This document shows, piece by piece, positions 33,065 to 33,735 of a stretch of 33,735 bases of DNA. The notes beneath the pieces were generated by a model. That model was not told the DNA's origin and ran no database searches. It was given only the letters and a program-made list of their open reading frames with translations. The position numbers and the translations under genes are program-made. Within the stretch, counting starts at the first letter, position 1. Each line of letters opens with the position of its first letter. This DNA comes from JAVJSD01 sp040219575 (GTDB taxonomy: Bacteria; Planctomycetota; Planctomycetia; Pirellulales; Pirellulaceae): positions 1 through 33,735 of the forward strand of contig JAVJSD010000118.1 in NCBI GenBank assembly GCA_040219575.1, in the 5' to 3' direction.

Positions 33065-33514
33065 ATGAACAAGCCCCAGCCCGAGAAAATCGATCCGGCC
33101 CGCGTTCCCGAACTCGCCCGCGCGGTGGTGGCGGCCGATCGTTTTCCGATGTTGGCCTCGCTCGACGGCGATCAACCGCGATTGCGGCCCGTCTCGCCGG
33201 TCAAGACCGACGGCTTCACGATCTACGTCGCCAACCTGCGGCAGTATCACAAAACGGTCGAGATCGCAGCCAACCCCAAAGTTGAGCTCTGCTACATGGA
33301 CGGGCAGCACAATCAGGTCCGCATCACGGGCGTCGCCGAAATCGTCGCCGACCGCGCCGTGCTGCAGGAAATCTGGGACGCCAATCCGCTGCTGCGGCAG
33401 TATCTCGGCACGCTCGACAATCCCGACCTGATCGTCTACCGCATTGCGCCGGGCGCCGTTCGCTACATGCAGGAATGGGCGCTCGAGTACTACGACGTGC
33501 CGCTGGACGCCTAA
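33065..33514 (+). CDS. Pyridoxamine 5'-phosphate oxidase-like FMN-binding protein
   Basis: A 149-residue protein with the split beta-barrel layout of the PNPOx-like family: FPMLASLDGDQPRLRPVSPVKTDGFTIYVAN in the first half, then KTVEIAANPKVELCYMDGQHNQVRITGVAEIV and the C-terminal YRIAPGAVRYMQEW. Members of this family bind FMN, F420 or haem and act as small reductases or oxidases; the exact cofactor is not evident here. It is cytosolic, with no signal. ATG at 33065 has AGGAGA (33053-33058) 6 bases ahead, which rules out the longer open frame from 32807. It stands alone, divergent from the small membrane protein. Confidence 0.85.
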   Translation: MNKPQPEKIDPARVPELARAVVAADRFPMLASLDGDQPRLRPVSPVKTDGFTIYVANLRQYHKTVEIAANPKVELCYMDGQHNQVRITGVAEIVADRAVLQEIWDANPLLRQYLGTLDNPDLIVYRIAPGAVRYMQEWALEYYDVPLDA

Positions 33515-33641
33515 CACACGCGCGCCCCGCTATTGAAGCCTGCAATTTCAATGTCAAGCATCCATTGCGACCGACTCGTTTAACTTTAACGGCAAGCCGC
33601 AGGAGGCTGTTGAATTGCCATCAGCGTATTGCCGGGGCCGG

Positions 33642-33663
33642 TAGAATGGGAGTAGGGAGGAAG
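33642..33663 (+). promoter_or_regulatory. -10-like box and ribosome-binding site for the last gene
   Basis: TAGAAT at 33642-33647, in a GGTAGAATGG context similar to the GGTAAAAT at 7005, may be a -10 box; no -35 is evident at standard spacing. AGGGAGGAAG at 33654-33663 is a strong Shine-Dalgarno sequence for the ATG at 33670. If TAGAAT is the true -10 the leader would be very short. Confidence 0.4.
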
Positions 33664-33669
33664 CTCGCC

Positions 33670-33735
33670 ATGCTTGTTGATGAACCGTTTCGTTATCGAA
33701 TCACCGACTTCGATCGGCAGGTGTTCGAGGCGTTC
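33670..33735 (+). CDS. Start of an unknown gene, truncated by the window end
   Basis: Twenty-two codons are open to the end of the window, beginning MLVDEPFRYRITDFDRQV. A strong ribosome-binding site precedes the ATG by about 6-9 bases, so this is very likely a real gene. The visible residues are too few to name a family. Confidence 0.6.
   Translation, partial: MLVDEPFRYRITDFDRQVFEAF

Noticed and set aside
33570..33640. Possible IS end (GGAGGCTGTTGAATTGCC)
   Set aside because: No matching inverted partner or transposase remnant was found nearby, so there is no support beyond a vague resemblance.

Overview
The window is about 34 kb of GC-rich bacterial DNA that reads as a planctomycete chromosome, probably from the Pirellulales side of the phylum. 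The diagnostic content is a set of 'planctomycete-type' cytochrome families (PSCyt1, DUF1549/DUF1553, DUF1587/1592/1588/1585) next to Tat-exported DUF1501 and DUF1552 proteins. A Rhodopirellula-type ECF sigma factor, a FecR/propeller regulator, WD40 and PQQ-like propellers, and several families of hairpin-forming intergenic repeats support the same assignment. No rRNA, tRNA, CRISPR array or transposase gene was recognised.

Layout. Positions 1-535 hold a 180-bp nested inverted-repeat element, then a near-consensus sigma-70 promoter and a leader with an attenuator-like hairpin. 536-4187 is the macromolecular synthesis pair dnaG-rpoD, closed by a textbook intrinsic terminator. 4464-6825 encodes a coiled-coil/zinc-ribbon protein and a HEAT-like protein of unknown role. 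7050-11760 is a DUF1549/LamG/DUF1553 cytochrome followed by a translationally coupled DUF1501 protein. On the minus strand, 15674-11782 is a DUF1592-family cytochrome followed by a DUF1552 protein.

From 15854 to 26334 all genes run on the plus strand with short gaps: ECF sigma factor, FecR/propeller regulator overlapping it by one base, DUF1501, PQQ-like propeller, DUF1592-family cytochrome, DUF1552 and a seven-bladed WD40 protein. I read this as one candidate regulon: a sigma/anti-sigma-like pair controlling an envelope module of c-type cytochromes, Tat-exported partners and secreted propellers. Its biochemical function is not known to me. The divergent minus-strand cytochrome/DUF1552 pair starts from the same intergenic region.

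26614-29955 is a tadA-tadB-tadC core of a type IVc pilus or secretion system with no pilin or secretin visible. A convergent minus-strand gene (30256-32217) encodes a CASTOR/POLLUX-type ion channel with two RCK-like domains. It is followed by a small membrane-anchored coiled-coil/beta protein (32397-32789, minus), a pyridoxamine-phosphate-oxidase-like protein (33065-33514) and the first 22 codons of a gene that runs off the end.

The most distinctive features outside the genes are six unrelated hairpin repeat types, one of which is translated as the N-terminus of a DUF1501 protein, and an AT-rich repeat that supplies the signal-peptide region of two secreted proteins.
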